Shown in pieces: positions 27,011-35,220 of a DNA stretch of 64,000 bases (within the stretch, counting starts at the first letter, position 1; each line of letters begins with the position of its first letter). This DNA is from CAVUOA01 sp963742955 (GTDB taxonomy: Bacteria; Bacteroidota; Ignavibacteria; Tepidaquicellales; OLB5). The notes beneath the pieces were generated by a model that made no database searches, was not told the origin of the DNA, and saw only the letters and a program-made list of their open reading frames with translations. Location of the stretch: NCBI GenBank assembly GCA_963742955.1, contig CAVUOA010000009.1, positions 992,001-1,056,000 on the forward strand. Direction: 5' to 3'. Made by a program: the position numbers and the translations under genes.

Positions 27011-28291
27011 TCAAGGCGCACCCGCCTCCGGTTTGAGAACGAGGAAATAGAGCTTGCCCGGATGCTTGAGGTACCCCGCGGCAAGCTCGGCATAGGGGCC
27101 TTCACCCCAGAAAATGTCGGCCCGGCCCGGCCCCACGATCGCCCCGCCGGTGTCCTGGTTCAGCATGAACCGGCGGCAATCCACCCAGGACTGGACCTTG
27201 CCGGAGGCCTCGCTCAGCGGCTTTTTCGTCTCGATGAACGTCAGCACCGCCGGCGGGAAAATTTTTCGATCCAGGGCGAGGGAGCGCCCCGGCGTCAGCC
27301 TGACGTTCAGCGCGCCCAGGGCGCCTCCCGGCGCGATCGTGAAGAAGATAAAGCTGGGGTTAAAGTCGAGCACATGCTGGATCTCGAGGGGGTTATCGCG
27401 CAGATAAGCCCGGATGCGCTGCATGGACATTTCCTCGCGCGGAATCTTGCCCTCGTCGATCAGCAGCTGCCCGATACTGCGGTAGGGCCGGCCGTTGCTG
27501 CCGTCGTAGTGGACGTTGATCATCTGGCCGTCATCGAGCGCGATCTTGCCCGAGCCCTGGATGTGCAAAAAGAAAAGGTCGACCGGGTCGTTGACCCAGG
27601 CGATCGGCTGAACTTTCCCGTACAGGACGCCTTCCTCCTCGATCTCGCGGCGCTCATAGTAAGGCACCAGCGCCCGGTCGCTCACTCGGCCCACGATCTT
27701 CTCACCCTTGAACTTTTCGGAAAAGGCCCCCAGGTCGACGGTGATGAGATCCTCCGGCCGCGGGTAGACCGGGTAGGCGTACTCGGGCTTGCGGGACCGG
27801 CTGCCTCGCAGGATGGGTTCGTAGTAGCCGGTGAAGAGCACTTCGTCCTGGGCGTTGCGGCCCACAGATTGGTAGACCAGATAGTGGTCGCGGATGAAAT
27901 CCTGCAGGCGGCCGGCGGTCGGTCGGTCTATGATGAAGGACTGGAAGCGTTGCAACGATTTCAGAACGTGCCCGGCGCTGATGCGGTCGGGGCCGAACAC
28001 GTACTCGCGCTGCGCCGGCTGGCCCTGCAGATAGGCGATGCTCTGGCTGATGGCCTGCTCAAGGTTGTCAAAGTCCAGGTCGTCTCCGAAATGCGGATAG
28101 CCGGACGGTGAAAGCTTTTTAAGCGAAACAACTTCCGGCGCCCCCGGGGGGGCGGGCTTGGGTTTCGTCGCACAGCCGGCCAGGGCAAAAATCAAGATGA
28201 CGGCGATCAGCGGCAGGCAGCCGCGGAAAAAGCGCCGGGCGCTCAGTTGGGTTAACCTGTGGGACGGGCCGTTAAATTGTTCTTTTGTCAT
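27011..28291 (-). CDS. mltA: membrane-bound lytic murein transglycosylase A (lipoprotein)
   Basis: 426 residues. Cleaves peptidoglycan glycan strands, releasing anhydromuropeptides; outer-membrane lipoprotein. Lipobox LAGC at residues 37-40 after a hydrophobic signal. MltA domain with FTGYYEPILRGS, a beta-barrel insert containing FFLHIQGSGKIALDDG, and the 3D domain FMLNQDTGGAIVGPGRADIFWG with the catalytic Asp. The C-terminus is YFLVLKPEAG. The start is fixed by the signal sequence; the other orientation of the region is shadow. Confidence 0.94.
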   Translation of the reverse strand: MTKEQFNGPSHRLTQLSARRFFRGCLPLIAVILIFALAGCATKPKPAPPGAPEVVSLKKLSPSGYPHFGDDLDFDNLEQAISQSIAYLQGQPAQREYVFGPDRISAGHVLKSLQRFQSFIIDRPTAGRLQDFIRDHYLVYQSVGRNAQDEVLFTGYYEPILRGSRSRKPEYAYPVYPRPEDLITVDLGAFSEKFKGEKIVGRVSDRALVPYYERREIEEEGVLYGKVQPIAWVNDPVDLFFLHIQGSGKIALDDGQMINVHYDGSNGRPYRSIGQLLIDEGKIPREEMSMQRIRAYLRDNPLEIQHVLDFNPSFIFFTIAPGGALGALNVRLTPGRSLALDRKIFPPAVLTFIETKKPLSEASGKVQSWVDCRRFMLNQDTGGAIVGPGRADIFWGEGPYAELAAGYLKHPGKLYFLVLKPEAGAP

Positions 28292-28315
28292 GGTTGATGA
28301 ACTCGCAAAAAGCCA

Positions 28316-28801
28316 TCATAGTTGCGATCCCCGTTTGTAGAGGCCGCTCTTGCCGCCGGATTTCTCGAGCAGCTGAATGCCGGAGATGGTCATCTCCCGG
28401 TCATGGGACTTGCACATGTCGTAGACCGTCAGTGCGGCCACCGCCGCGGCGGTGAGCGCCTCCATCTCCACCCCGGTCTGGTCCAGGGCCCGCACGCGGG
28501 CCCTGATGCCGATGGCATGCGCCACCGCGTCGGGGACGAAGTCGACCTGGATGTGGGTAATGTTAAGCGGGTGGCACATGGGGATGAGCTCCGCGGTCCG
28601 CTTGGCGGCCATGATGCCGGCAATCCGCGCGGTTTCGAGCACGTTTCCCTTTTTTACCCTTCCGTCGCGGATCAGCTCGAAGGTCTCAGCCCGCATGTGG
28701 ACCTCGCCTCCGGCCAGCGCCGTGCGCACGGTCGGCGCCTTTCCGGTGACATCCACCATGCGCACGCGGCCTTCTTCGTCGAGATGCGTGAATTCAGCCA
28801 T
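28316..28801 (-). CDS. moaC: cyclic pyranopterin monophosphate synthase MoaC
   Basis: 161 residues, normal length. Acts with MoaA to form cyclic pyranopterin monophosphate, the first intermediate of molybdopterin. Signatures: MVDVTGKAPTVRTALAGGEV, AGIMAAKRTAELIPMCHPL with the catalytic loop, THIQVDF, GVEMEALTAAAVAALTVYDMCKS. GGAGGTGACCC precedes the ATG. It lies 30 bases downstream of moaE in a moaC-moaE-mobA cluster. Confidence 0.97.
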   Translation of the reverse strand: MAEFTHLDEEGRVRMVDVTGKAPTVRTALAGGEVHMRAETFELIRDGRVKKGNVLETARIAGIMAAKRTAELIPMCHPLNITHIQVDFVPDAVAHAIGIRARVRALDQTGVEMEALTAAAVAALTVYDMCKSHDREMTISGIQLLEKSGGKSGLYKRGSQL

Positions 28802-28831
28802 CGATGGGTCACCTCCGCATGTGCATCTAAA

Positions 28832-29206
28832 TCACGAGCCCGCCGCTATATCAAGGTATTCCGTCTTCTCCGTGACGGTCGTCTTGATCTGATTCAGCGT
28901 GTCGCTCAGAACGGCAATTACGTTTTCGCGGATGTCGCCGGCAACGATCAGGAGCATGACGTCGTCACCGACCGACAAATCCCGGTCTTCGGCGATGGCG
29001 ACCCGGATGTCGACGATCCCCGGGCGCAGCCTCTGTTCGTCCAGGATCCGCTGCAGCCGGCCGTGATCCACGCGGACCCGCAATCCGCGAACACGGCGGC
29101 CGTCGCGGGTCGTCTCCCGCACGACCCCGTTGTGGGCCAGCAGCATCCCGACGCTGCCGAAGTCGGGGCGTTTGCGGATGTCAGCGATCATGGCCTTGAT
29201 GTCCAT
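28832..29206 (-). CDS. moaE: molybdopterin synthase catalytic subunit family (MoaE)
   Basis: 124 residues: MLLAHNGVVRETTRDGRRV, then VDHGRLQRILDEQ, RPGIVDIRVAIAEDRDLSVG, and DDVMLLIVAGDIRENVIAVL. This is the short MoaE-like form seen in Desulfobacterota, which inserts sulfur into cyclic pyranopterin monophosphate together with a MoaD-type carrier (none in the window). The larger open frame upstream is a mobA shadow; the ATG at 29206 lies inside the end of mobA (19-base overlap), implying translational coupling. Confidence 0.88.
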   Translation of the reverse strand: MDIKAMIADIRKRPDFGSVGMLLAHNGVVRETTRDGRRVRGLRVRVDHGRLQRILDEQRLRPGIVDIRVAIAEDRDLSVGDDVMLLIVAGDIRENVIAVLSDTLNQIKTTVTEKTEYLDIAAGS

Positions 29207-29823
29207 GCGGCCTCCGTTTCCCTGCCGGAGTTCACCATCTGCTCGGCCCGGGTCATGTCCTGCGGGGTGTTGACGTTGAAAAACGAGACCAGGCCGGGGT
29301 CTTTCGCGCGCAGTCGATCCTCCGCTATCGTCAGGATGCGGCAGTTTTTCAGCGCCAGGTGGATCTTGAACTTGTTCGCGCGCAGGTGATCTTCCGCCGG
29401 CTTCAGGCAGCGCCGGGAGTAGGCTGCGCAGAGGGGTTCGACGCCTGCCGATGTGCAGGGGAGCACCAAGTCCGCCCCGGGTTCGATCGCACTCAGGACC
29501 ATTTCGACTATTTCCCTTTTCAGAAACGGGGTGTCGCAGGCGGAAAAGAACGCAAACGGGTGGCTGGCGTAGAAAAGCCCCGCATGAATGCCGGTGAGCG
29601 AGCTGCGCACGGGAAAGATGTCCGTGACAATCAGCGCATCCCATTCCAGAAAATCCCGCGGGCGGTTGGTGACCAGGATGATCTCGTCGAACAGCTGCGA
29701 AAACACGTCAAACAGGCGGTCCATGATCCGCACCCCGCCCACCTTGAGAAGCGCCTTGTTTTCACCGCCGTAACGGGTACTCCGTCCGCCCGCCAGTATC
29801 ACCCCTGAACACGGATGCTTCAT
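29188..29823 (-). CDS. mobA: molybdenum cofactor guanylyltransferase MobA
   Basis: 211 residues. Attaches GMP to molybdopterin, giving the bis-MGD form used by DMSO-reductase family enzymes. Nucleotidyltransferase signature VILAGGRSTRYGGENKALL with the G-x-x-R-x-G-x-x-K pattern, IILVTNRPRDF, and FFSACDTPFLKREIV with the metal-binding Asp. First gene of the mobA-moaE-moaC run, divergent from moaB. Confidence 0.93.
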   Translation of the reverse strand: MKHPCSGVILAGGRSTRYGGENKALLKVGGVRIMDRLFDVFSQLFDEIILVTNRPRDFLEWDALIVTDIFPVRSSLTGIHAGLFYASHPFAFFSACDTPFLKREIVEMVLSAIEPGADLVLPCTSAGVEPLCAAYSRRCLKPAEDHLRANKFKIHLALKNCRILTIAEDRLRAKDPGLVSFFNVNTPQDMTRAEQMVNSGRETEAAWTSRP

Positions 29824-30049
29824 ACCCCATCGTCCTGCTTCATTGCGCTGAGCATAGGAGAATTGCCTGATGAAATCAAGCGATTATCGGAAATGTGAGC
29901 GTTAGGCGGCCGCCATGATGGTCGAGGCCGGCGGCCTCTTCCAACGTCAAGAGCGAACGGGGCCGCCGGCAAGCGGAAAAAAACCGGTTGATCTCGAGCC
30001 TAAGAGTGAAGTAAATAAGAAAGTTACCCTCGATCAAGGAAGAAAATCC

Positions 30050-30556
30050 ATGGGAACCCGCGAGCACAAGCAAGACGCGCCCCGACAGGTCAGCATCGCC
30101 ATCCTGACACTTTCCACTACCCGCACCATCAAAGAGGACGCCGGCGGGCATTGGATCAAGGAGAGCGCCCAACAGTTGGGTCACCACGTGCTCTACCATC
30201 GGGTGATTCCCGATGAGGCGGCCACGATCACCATGACGGTGCGTGAGATTGTGGAAACCATCACGCCCGAGATCCTGCTCATGACCGGCGGGACCGGCAT
30301 CACGCCCCAGGATGTGACCATCGAAGCGGTCAGCCCCCTGTTCGCCAAGAAACTCACCGCGTTCGGCCCGCTTTTCGCCCAGCTCAGCATGCAGGAGATC
30401 GGCTCGGCGGCCATCCTGTCCCGCGCCACGGCGGGCATCATCGGGTCCACCATCGTTTTCTGCATGCCCGGCAGCCTCAATGCCTGCAAGCTCGCCTGCA
30501 CCCAGCTGATATTTCCGGAGCTGGGGCACCTGGCAAAACACCTCAAGGGCGCTTGA
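30050..30556 (+). CDS. moaB: molybdopterin adenylyltransferase family (MoaB/MogA)
   Basis: 168 residues. Adenylates molybdopterin before metal insertion. VSIAILTLSTTRTIKEDAGG at the N-terminus, the MPT-binding MTGGTGITPQDVTIEAV, and STIVFCMPGSLNACKLAC near the end fit the MoaB branch. ATG 30050 is preceded by AAGGAAGAAAATCC. It is divergent from mobA across a 226-base gap, in which I find nothing that matches a Moco riboswitch. Confidence 0.92.
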   Translation: MGTREHKQDAPRQVSIAILTLSTTRTIKEDAGGHWIKESAQQLGHHVLYHRVIPDEAATITMTVREIVETITPEILLMTGGTGITPQDVTIEAVSPLFAKKLTAFGPLFAQLSMQEIGSAAILSRATAGIIGSTIVFCMPGSLNACKLACTQLIFPELGHLAKHLKGA

Positions 30557-30590
30557 CGCATTTTTTCTCACTTCATTTAAGGAGATCGCA

Positions 30591-31730
30591 ATGGCTGAAA
30601 ATGCTCGCAAGTCAAAAGTATGTTCCTGGAACGAGTGGGATCCCCTCACGCACGTGATCGTGGGCCGGGCCGACGGCACCATGATTCAGGCCCCTGAGCC
30701 GGCGGTCGAACGCGAATGGCCGGAGTATGGTGTGCCGCTGGGGACCTACGGGCGGCTGCCGAAGGAGATGGAAGACAAGGCCAACGAGCAGCTGAACAAC
30801 TTCGCGGCCATGCTCGCGAAGCGGGGGATCCGCGTCGACCGGCCGACACCGATCGACTTCAGCCAGCCGGTCCAGACCCCCGACTGGAAACAGGCCACCA
30901 TGTTCGGCTGCATGCCGCCCCGGGACGTGCTGCTCACCGTGGGCCACGAAATTCTCGAGGCCACCATGTCCTACCGCAGCCGCTGGTTCGAGTACCTCGC
31001 CTACCGGCCGCTGCTCGAGCGGTATTTCCAGGAGGACCCCGACTTCCGCTGGGAGGCGGCGCCCAAGCCGCGCCTGACCGAGCGCACCTACAAAAAGGGC
31101 TACTGGACCCGGTTCAAGACCTGGAGCGAGGAGGAAAAACTCGAGCGCACGCAGGCCTGCGATTGGGTGCTGACCGAGGCCGAGCCCTGCTTCGATGCGG
31201 CCGATGTGGCGCGGCTCGGCCGGGACCTGCTCGTCCAGCAATCCACGGTCACCAACGCGGCCGGCATCCGCTGGCTCAGGGGCCACTTCCCGAATCACCG
31301 CATCCATGCGGTGATTTTCAAGGAAGACGCGCCGATGCATATCGACGCCACCTTCGTGCCGGTGCGGCCGGGGCTCGCGCTGTCCAACCGGCAGCGCACG
31401 CCGCTGACCCCGGAGTTGGTGGAGCTTTTCAAGAAGAACGATTGGGAGATCATCGAGTGCGCCAAGCCGGCCCACGACAAGAAGGCGAAGTTCTCGTTCT
31501 GCAGCGTGTGGCTCTCGATGAACATGCTCATCCTCGACCCCAAGACGGTCTGCGTTGAGGCCTCCGAGAAGGAGCAGATGGAGCAGCTCGACCAGCGGGG
31601 CTTCGAGGTGATCCCGGTGCCCCTGTGGGACGTGGCCGCCTTCGGCGGGGGGCTTCACTGCGCGACGGCGGATGTCACCCGGGAGGGGACCTGCCAGGAC
31701 TACTTTCCCAATCAAGTCCCGGGCTTCTAA
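30591..31730 (+). CDS. glycine amidinotransferase-family protein (amidinotransferase)
   Basis: 379 residues of the AGAT/inosamine-phosphate amidinotransferase family, which moves an amidino group from arginine to an amine. Starts WNEWDPLTHVIVGRADG. Catalytic triad candidates in family order: Asp in EPCFDAADVARLG, His in DAPMHIDATFVPVRP, Cys in FGGGLHCATADVTREG near residue 357. The acceptor substrate cannot be read from the sequence. It starts 34 bases after moaB with AAGGAGATCGCA. This is the last gene before the decayed island. Confidence 0.88.
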   Translation: MAENARKSKVCSWNEWDPLTHVIVGRADGTMIQAPEPAVEREWPEYGVPLGTYGRLPKEMEDKANEQLNNFAAMLAKRGIRVDRPTPIDFSQPVQTPDWKQATMFGCMPPRDVLLTVGHEILEATMSYRSRWFEYLAYRPLLERYFQEDPDFRWEAAPKPRLTERTYKKGYWTRFKTWSEEEKLERTQACDWVLTEAEPCFDAADVARLGRDLLVQQSTVTNAAGIRWLRGHFPNHRIHAVIFKEDAPMHIDATFVPVRPGLALSNRQRTPLTPELVELFKKNDWEIIECAKPAHDKKAKFSFCSVWLSMNMLILDPKTVCVEASEKEQMEQLDQRGFEVIPVPLWDVAAFGGGLHCATADVTREGTCQDYFPNQVPGF

Positions 31731-31743
31731 GGCGGCTTCGTAA

Positions 31744-32035
31744 ATGGACCGCGCGCTGGGTCGCCTGGACGGTTCGGTGCTGACCCTACCGAACCCTGAC
31801 CTGTTTGTGTTCATGTACGTCCGCAAGGAGGCGGTGCTATCGGGTCAGGTTGAAGGAACACAAAGCTCACTGCAGGATTTTTGAGCCGCTGAGGCGCAAT
31901 TGTTCGATCTGGGCCTTCCGCGCGATGTGAACGCGGTAGTCAATTGCGTTCGTGCAATGAATCATGGAGTGGCCCGGCTCGCTGAACTACCGGTTTCGCT
32001 CCGCGCCCTATATCAACCGATTCAGCAATTCCAGC
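31744..32035 (+). pseudogene. remnant of a Fic-family protein (N-terminal domain only)
   Basis: From ATG 31744: MDRALGRLDGSVL, then PDLFVFMYVRKEAVLSGQVE and GTQSSLQD, a Fic N-terminal domain pattern. The frame stops at TGA 31882-31884, yet homology continues in frame (AEAQLFDLGLPRDVNAVV, VRAMNHGVARLAELPVSL) to about 32020. The catalytic HPFxxGNGR part is absent. It is an AMP-transferase remnant, the first of several broken genes. Confidence 0.75.
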
Positions 32036-32240
32036 CTCGAAGCAGATGAGGGCATCTAAGCCAGTTTGCTTTCCTGTAAGCGAATGGCCGACGTATCTCC
32101 AAACGACTATTTCTGGGATAGTTTCAACCAATCTCCGGAGACTATAGCCTCCGGAATCTCCGAAAAAACATTTAATCCGCAATTCGCTGATCCGCTTGGT
32201 GTCCACTATTGACGACCGACTCCACAATCCAAATATTTGG

Positions 32241-32318
32241 TTTTTTCGGGGTGGAATCATTTACATTCTCCTGGTCATCGCCCTTGTTGTGGTGGTGGCC
32301 CAGGTGATCCAGGGCTGA
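32241..32318 (+). pseudogene. C-terminal remnant of an lmo0937-type small membrane protein
   Basis: Reads FFRGGIIYILLVIALVVVVA, then QVIQG and stop: the second transmembrane helix of the roughly 50-residue lmo0937 family (GGFIHILLVIAIVVVL). The first helix and start are missing. The 205 bases between this and the Fic remnant hold nothing I recognise. Confidence 0.6.
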
Positions 32319-32380
32319 AAAAGATTGTAAGGATTATTGGCCTTGCTTGGGAAAAGGAAGCATTTGGAGGGAGATAATTT

Positions 32381-32572
32381 ATGCCGCTAATTCAATTAGT
32401 GATTGTGTTGGTTGTCGTTGGGGTGATTCTCTGGGTGATTAACAGCTACATACCGATGCAGTCTACCATAAAGAAAATTTTAAACCTGGTAGTGGTTATT
32501 GCCGTCGTTATCTGGCTCTTGAGTGTGTTTGGACTCATAGGAAACATCTCAGCAATCCGTATTGGCAAGTGA
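32381..32572 (+). CDS. small two-helix membrane protein, Thivi_2564 type
   Basis: 63 residues with two hydrophobic helices (LIQLVIVLVVVGVILWVI and ILNLVVVIAVVIWLLSVFGL) joined by NSYIPMQSTIKK. The pattern V-I-L-W-x-I-N-x-Y-I-P-M is typical of this small inner-membrane family, often found beside stress genes; function unknown. A strong site GGAGGGAGATAATTT precedes the ATG. It appears intact. Confidence 0.8.
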   Translation: MPLIQLVIVLVVVGVILWVINSYIPMQSTIKKILNLVVVIAVVIWLLSVFGLIGNISAIRIGK

Positions 32573-32820
32573 AGGGGTGGACGCAGTTCTTTCTTTATTC
32601 GGAAAGTGATAAGCAATACACCCCAACATTCTCATCGCGAGCGCAGTGATTTTGAATCGGGTCATTTAACGCCGACGCCTGTAACGACGCTGGACGGGTT
32701 CTATGCCGGACAGCACGGTTCAGAGCGGTTCAGTTGCTCGCGCGCTCGGTTTTGATGGTCACTTTCTGGCGCACTGTCCAAGGTGGCGAGCCGTGAGTTT
32801 GTTTAAAAGGAGAAAACGCA

Positions 32821-32908
32821 ATGGACGCAGTCAAGATCGCGGCAATCGTATTGATTTTAAATAGTGATGGGCGGTGTGCTCCTGGTTTTTGGAAGCAAGA
32901 AGAGCTAA
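32821..32908 (+). pseudogene. internally deleted DUF3185-type membrane protein gene
   Basis: ATG 32821, after AAAAGGAGAAAACGC, gives MDAVKIAAIVLI, the start of a DUF3185 protein. The family's C-terminal helix then appears in another frame as VMGGVLLVFGSKKS with a stop at 32906-32908. About 40 middle residues are gone and the frame is broken. The 248 bases between 32573 and 32820 show no gene. Confidence 0.6.
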
Positions 32909-32973
32909 CCGCTGCACTTGCCGCCCGACAAAGATTTCGGCTGAGGTTAAGCGTTTAGTTCTAAGCAGAATAT

Positions 32974-33931
32974 TTTCGTTTGATCTACCCGGCTTTTCCG
33001 AACACATTTTGTGAGTTCCACATATGCGTTGAAATTTGTCGGGAAGAAAGCGGCCTACCCCCACTGGGTCTGCTCACCGTCGCCGCCATGTTGCCAGAGG
33101 AATTTCACAAGCGACTTGTGGATGTCAACACGGACAAGCTCACGGAGGACGATCTCGCTTGGGCGGATATGGTCTTTATCGGAGGAATGGCCGTCCAGCG
33201 GGAGTCGGCGAAACACATTATCGCCCGCTGCAAGGCGAGGGGGCTGAAAGTCATTGCCGGCGGACCGCTCTTTACCGCGGAAGCCGATGAGTTCGGGGAG
33301 GTGGATCATCTGGTTCTCGACGAGGCCGAACTCACGTTACCGAAATCGGGATCTCCTTCAGGATGTCCGCCGGATCCAGCGTGCCGGATTGCAGGTGTTG
33401 GGCGGTTTCATTGTCGGCTTCGACAGCGACAGTCCGTCCACTTTTCAGCGGCATATCGATTTCATTCAGAAAAGCGGGATTGTCACCGCCATGGTTGGCA
33501 TCCTCCTATCTCCTCCCGGAACCCGTCTGTTTGAGCGACTTCAAAAAGAAAACCGGGTGGTGGGCCAGATTTCCGGAGATAATGTGGATGGAACTACCAA
33601 CATCGTCCCGAAGATGGGCCTTAACCGATTGATTGAAGGCTATCAATCGATTATGGCTCACATCTATTCCCCGCGGCACTATTACCAGCGTCTGAGGACA
33701 CTCCTGAGCGAATTCGGAGTTCCTCAAGCGAGAACACCCATGAATTTTCAGCGGGTCCTTGCGTTCTTCCGATCCAGTTTAAGGCTGGGCATTTTAGGAA
33801 AGGAGCGTTTCGAGTACTGACATCTGCTGATTTGGACCCTGATCCGCAAGCCCAGGCAGCTGCCGCTGGCCGTCACCCTGGCCATCTATGGCCATCACTT
33901 TCGAAGAATTTGCGAATTATACATTCTTTGA
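32974..33931 (+). pseudogene. decayed B12-binding radical SAM protein (DUF4070 type)
   Basis: Pieces of one protein in order: LIYPAFPNTF; in another frame STYALKFVGKKAAYP; back to the first frame PLGLLTVAAMLPEEFHKRLV, then MVFIGGMAVQRESAKHIIA and AGGPLFTAEADEFGEVDH (B12-binding-like domain). A deletion removes the whole radical SAM core with its CxxxCxxC. Another frame then gives VLGGFIVGFDSDSPSTFQRH through AHIYSPRHYYQRL (DUF4070). TGA 33818-33820 replaces a Trp codon in FEYW, after which HLLIWTLIRKPRQLPLAVTL runs to 33931. At least four independent lesions. Confidence 0.85.
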
Positions 33932-34008
33932 GCAGAGCAGGGGGTGCGGCCGGCCGGATGCAAACCGGCATCGCATCTCTAACCAATAGAGAGCAGAAAG
34001 GAAGTATC

Positions 34009-34287
34009 ATGCAGGCAACATTGGCACCCCAGGACATTGAAAAGTTACTGGCAGAGGCTGATGAACTTATCAAAAAGACCAACTCCCATGTCATCAAAGA
34101 CATGGAAGAGGAGCACCGCATTCAGTTTGAAAAGCACGCTCAACGTTTGAAAAGGCTCCGGTCTGAGGTTCAGGAAAAGGTAGACAAGCAGGGAACAGCA
34201 GAGAGTGGCGCTTATAGCGAGGGAATGCACCAGGCGATTGAGGATATTGCGACGGCCATTAAAAACTTGGGAAGCTATTTTTCGTGA
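34009..34287 (+). CDS. small hydrophilic coiled-coil protein, unknown
   Basis: 92 residues, highly charged and helical: QDIEKLLAEADELIKKTNSH, HRIQFEKHAQRLKRLRSEV and EGMHQAIEDIATAIKNLGSY. No membrane segment. AAAGGAAGTATC precedes the ATG. I do not recognise the family. It appears intact although flanked by pseudogenes. Confidence 0.65.
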   Translation: MQATLAPQDIEKLLAEADELIKKTNSHVIKDMEEEHRIQFEKHAQRLKRLRSEVQEKVDKQGTAESGAYSEGMHQAIEDIATAIKNLGSYFS

Positions 34288-34312
34288 AGGTGCAGGCATA
34301 TGCCACAAAGCG

Positions 34313-34490
34313 GAGACGACCCCTTACAGCCAGTTCAAACAATACGTCGCCCAAGGCAACATAGTTAAATTGACCATCAGCCCTGGGTCATTCCCATCGG
34401 CATCTTTTTCTTGATCTGGCGCTACGCCATGAAAAAAATGGGACCGGGAATGGGAGTCATGTCATTTGCCAAGAGCAAAGCCAAGACCCT
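34313..34490 (+). pseudogene. remnant of ftsH N-terminal region
   Basis: ETTPYSQFKQYVAQGNIVKL resembles the start of the FtsH periplasmic domain. In the next frame PWVIPIGIFFLIWRYAMKKM, then GPGMGVMSFAKSKAK, matches the second membrane helix and the linker before the AAA domain. The periplasmic domain between them (about 60 residues) and the whole AAA/protease part are missing. Confidence 0.65.
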
Positions 34491-34779
34491 CTCCGAGATC
34501 GCCGACATATTGCCCAAAGGTAGTTTCCACGGGATTCATCTTATCGCGGTCGTTGGACTGTCGGCCGGGCCGAAAGATTTTGCCACAATCCAGCAGCAAG
34601 GATGGACACTGGTTTTCCTCGGCGCAATTGTGACAATCATTCCGATCGTAGCTGCCCAAGTTTTCGGCGCGTATGTGCTGCGGGGCGATCTGAAAAATTC
34701 ACAGCTGCTCGCCGGTTCAATCGCAGGCGGACGCAGCTGTACGCCGGCACTCGGTTCGGTAAGGCCTTCGATGCCATAA
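34491..34779 (+). pseudogene. remnant of an AspT/YidE-type exchanger fused to the ftsH remnant
   Basis: The frame continues from the ftsH remnant into GIHLIAVVGLSAGPKDFATI, LVFLGAIVTIIPIVAAQVFG and LLAGSIAGGRSCTPALGSV, matching the last part of the aspartate:alanine exchanger family (AGLxAGP and GAxAGxRTxTPALG type motifs). It stops at 34779, short of the usual end. The fusion suggests a deletion joining two genes. Confidence 0.65.
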
Positions 34780-34797
34780 AATGAGGAGGTACCGAAG

Positions 34798-35121
34798 ATG
34801 AAAAAATATCTTGAATTGTCTCCTATGATGATACCCGGTTTGCTTGTGTCTTGCGCCCGTGAAGGTGGCTACGGCATGCAAGGCCCTGGTGGATGGGGGA
34901 ACATGATGAATTACGGAACTGGATATGGAGGGATTTCCATGTGGATAATAGTCTTGATCGTCATCGGAGTTCTGGTCTATTTCGTTGTTCAGTCCCAGAA
35001 TAAGAAAAGCCAGACGCCGACCCAGAATGAAAGTCACCTGGATATCCTGAAGAGGCGTTATGCAAAAGGAGAAATTGCAAAGGAAGAATATGAGAAAATG
35101 AAAAAGGATCTTGAAGGATAG
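34798..35121 (+). CDS. SHOCT-domain small membrane protein
   Basis: 107 residues. N-terminal lipobox-like segment (MMIPGLLVSC), Gly/Met-rich stretch, one membrane helix (MWIIVLIVIGVLVYFVV), linker, and a C-terminal SHOCT motif (LDILKRRYAKGEIAKEEYEK). SHOCT proteins are thought to aid oligomerisation; function unknown. GAGGAGGTACCGAAG precedes the ATG. Intact. Confidence 0.82.
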   Translation: MKKYLELSPMMIPGLLVSCAREGGYGMQGPGGWGNMMNYGTGYGGISMWIIVLIVIGVLVYFVVQSQNKKSQTPTQNESHLDILKRRYAKGEIAKEEYEKMKKDLEG

Positions 35122-35220
35122 GTATTGATGGCTTTCATGGCCATATGTGCCGGCAGGGAGAGCATCCTGACCATCCCGTGATCAAATCTCAGGGAGTCGG
35201 TGGAAGGATCGCTTCCCGCC

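Noticed and set aside
29824..30049. Moco riboswitch upstream of moaB
   Set aside because: I could not identify the expected conserved stems in the divergent mobA-moaB gap.
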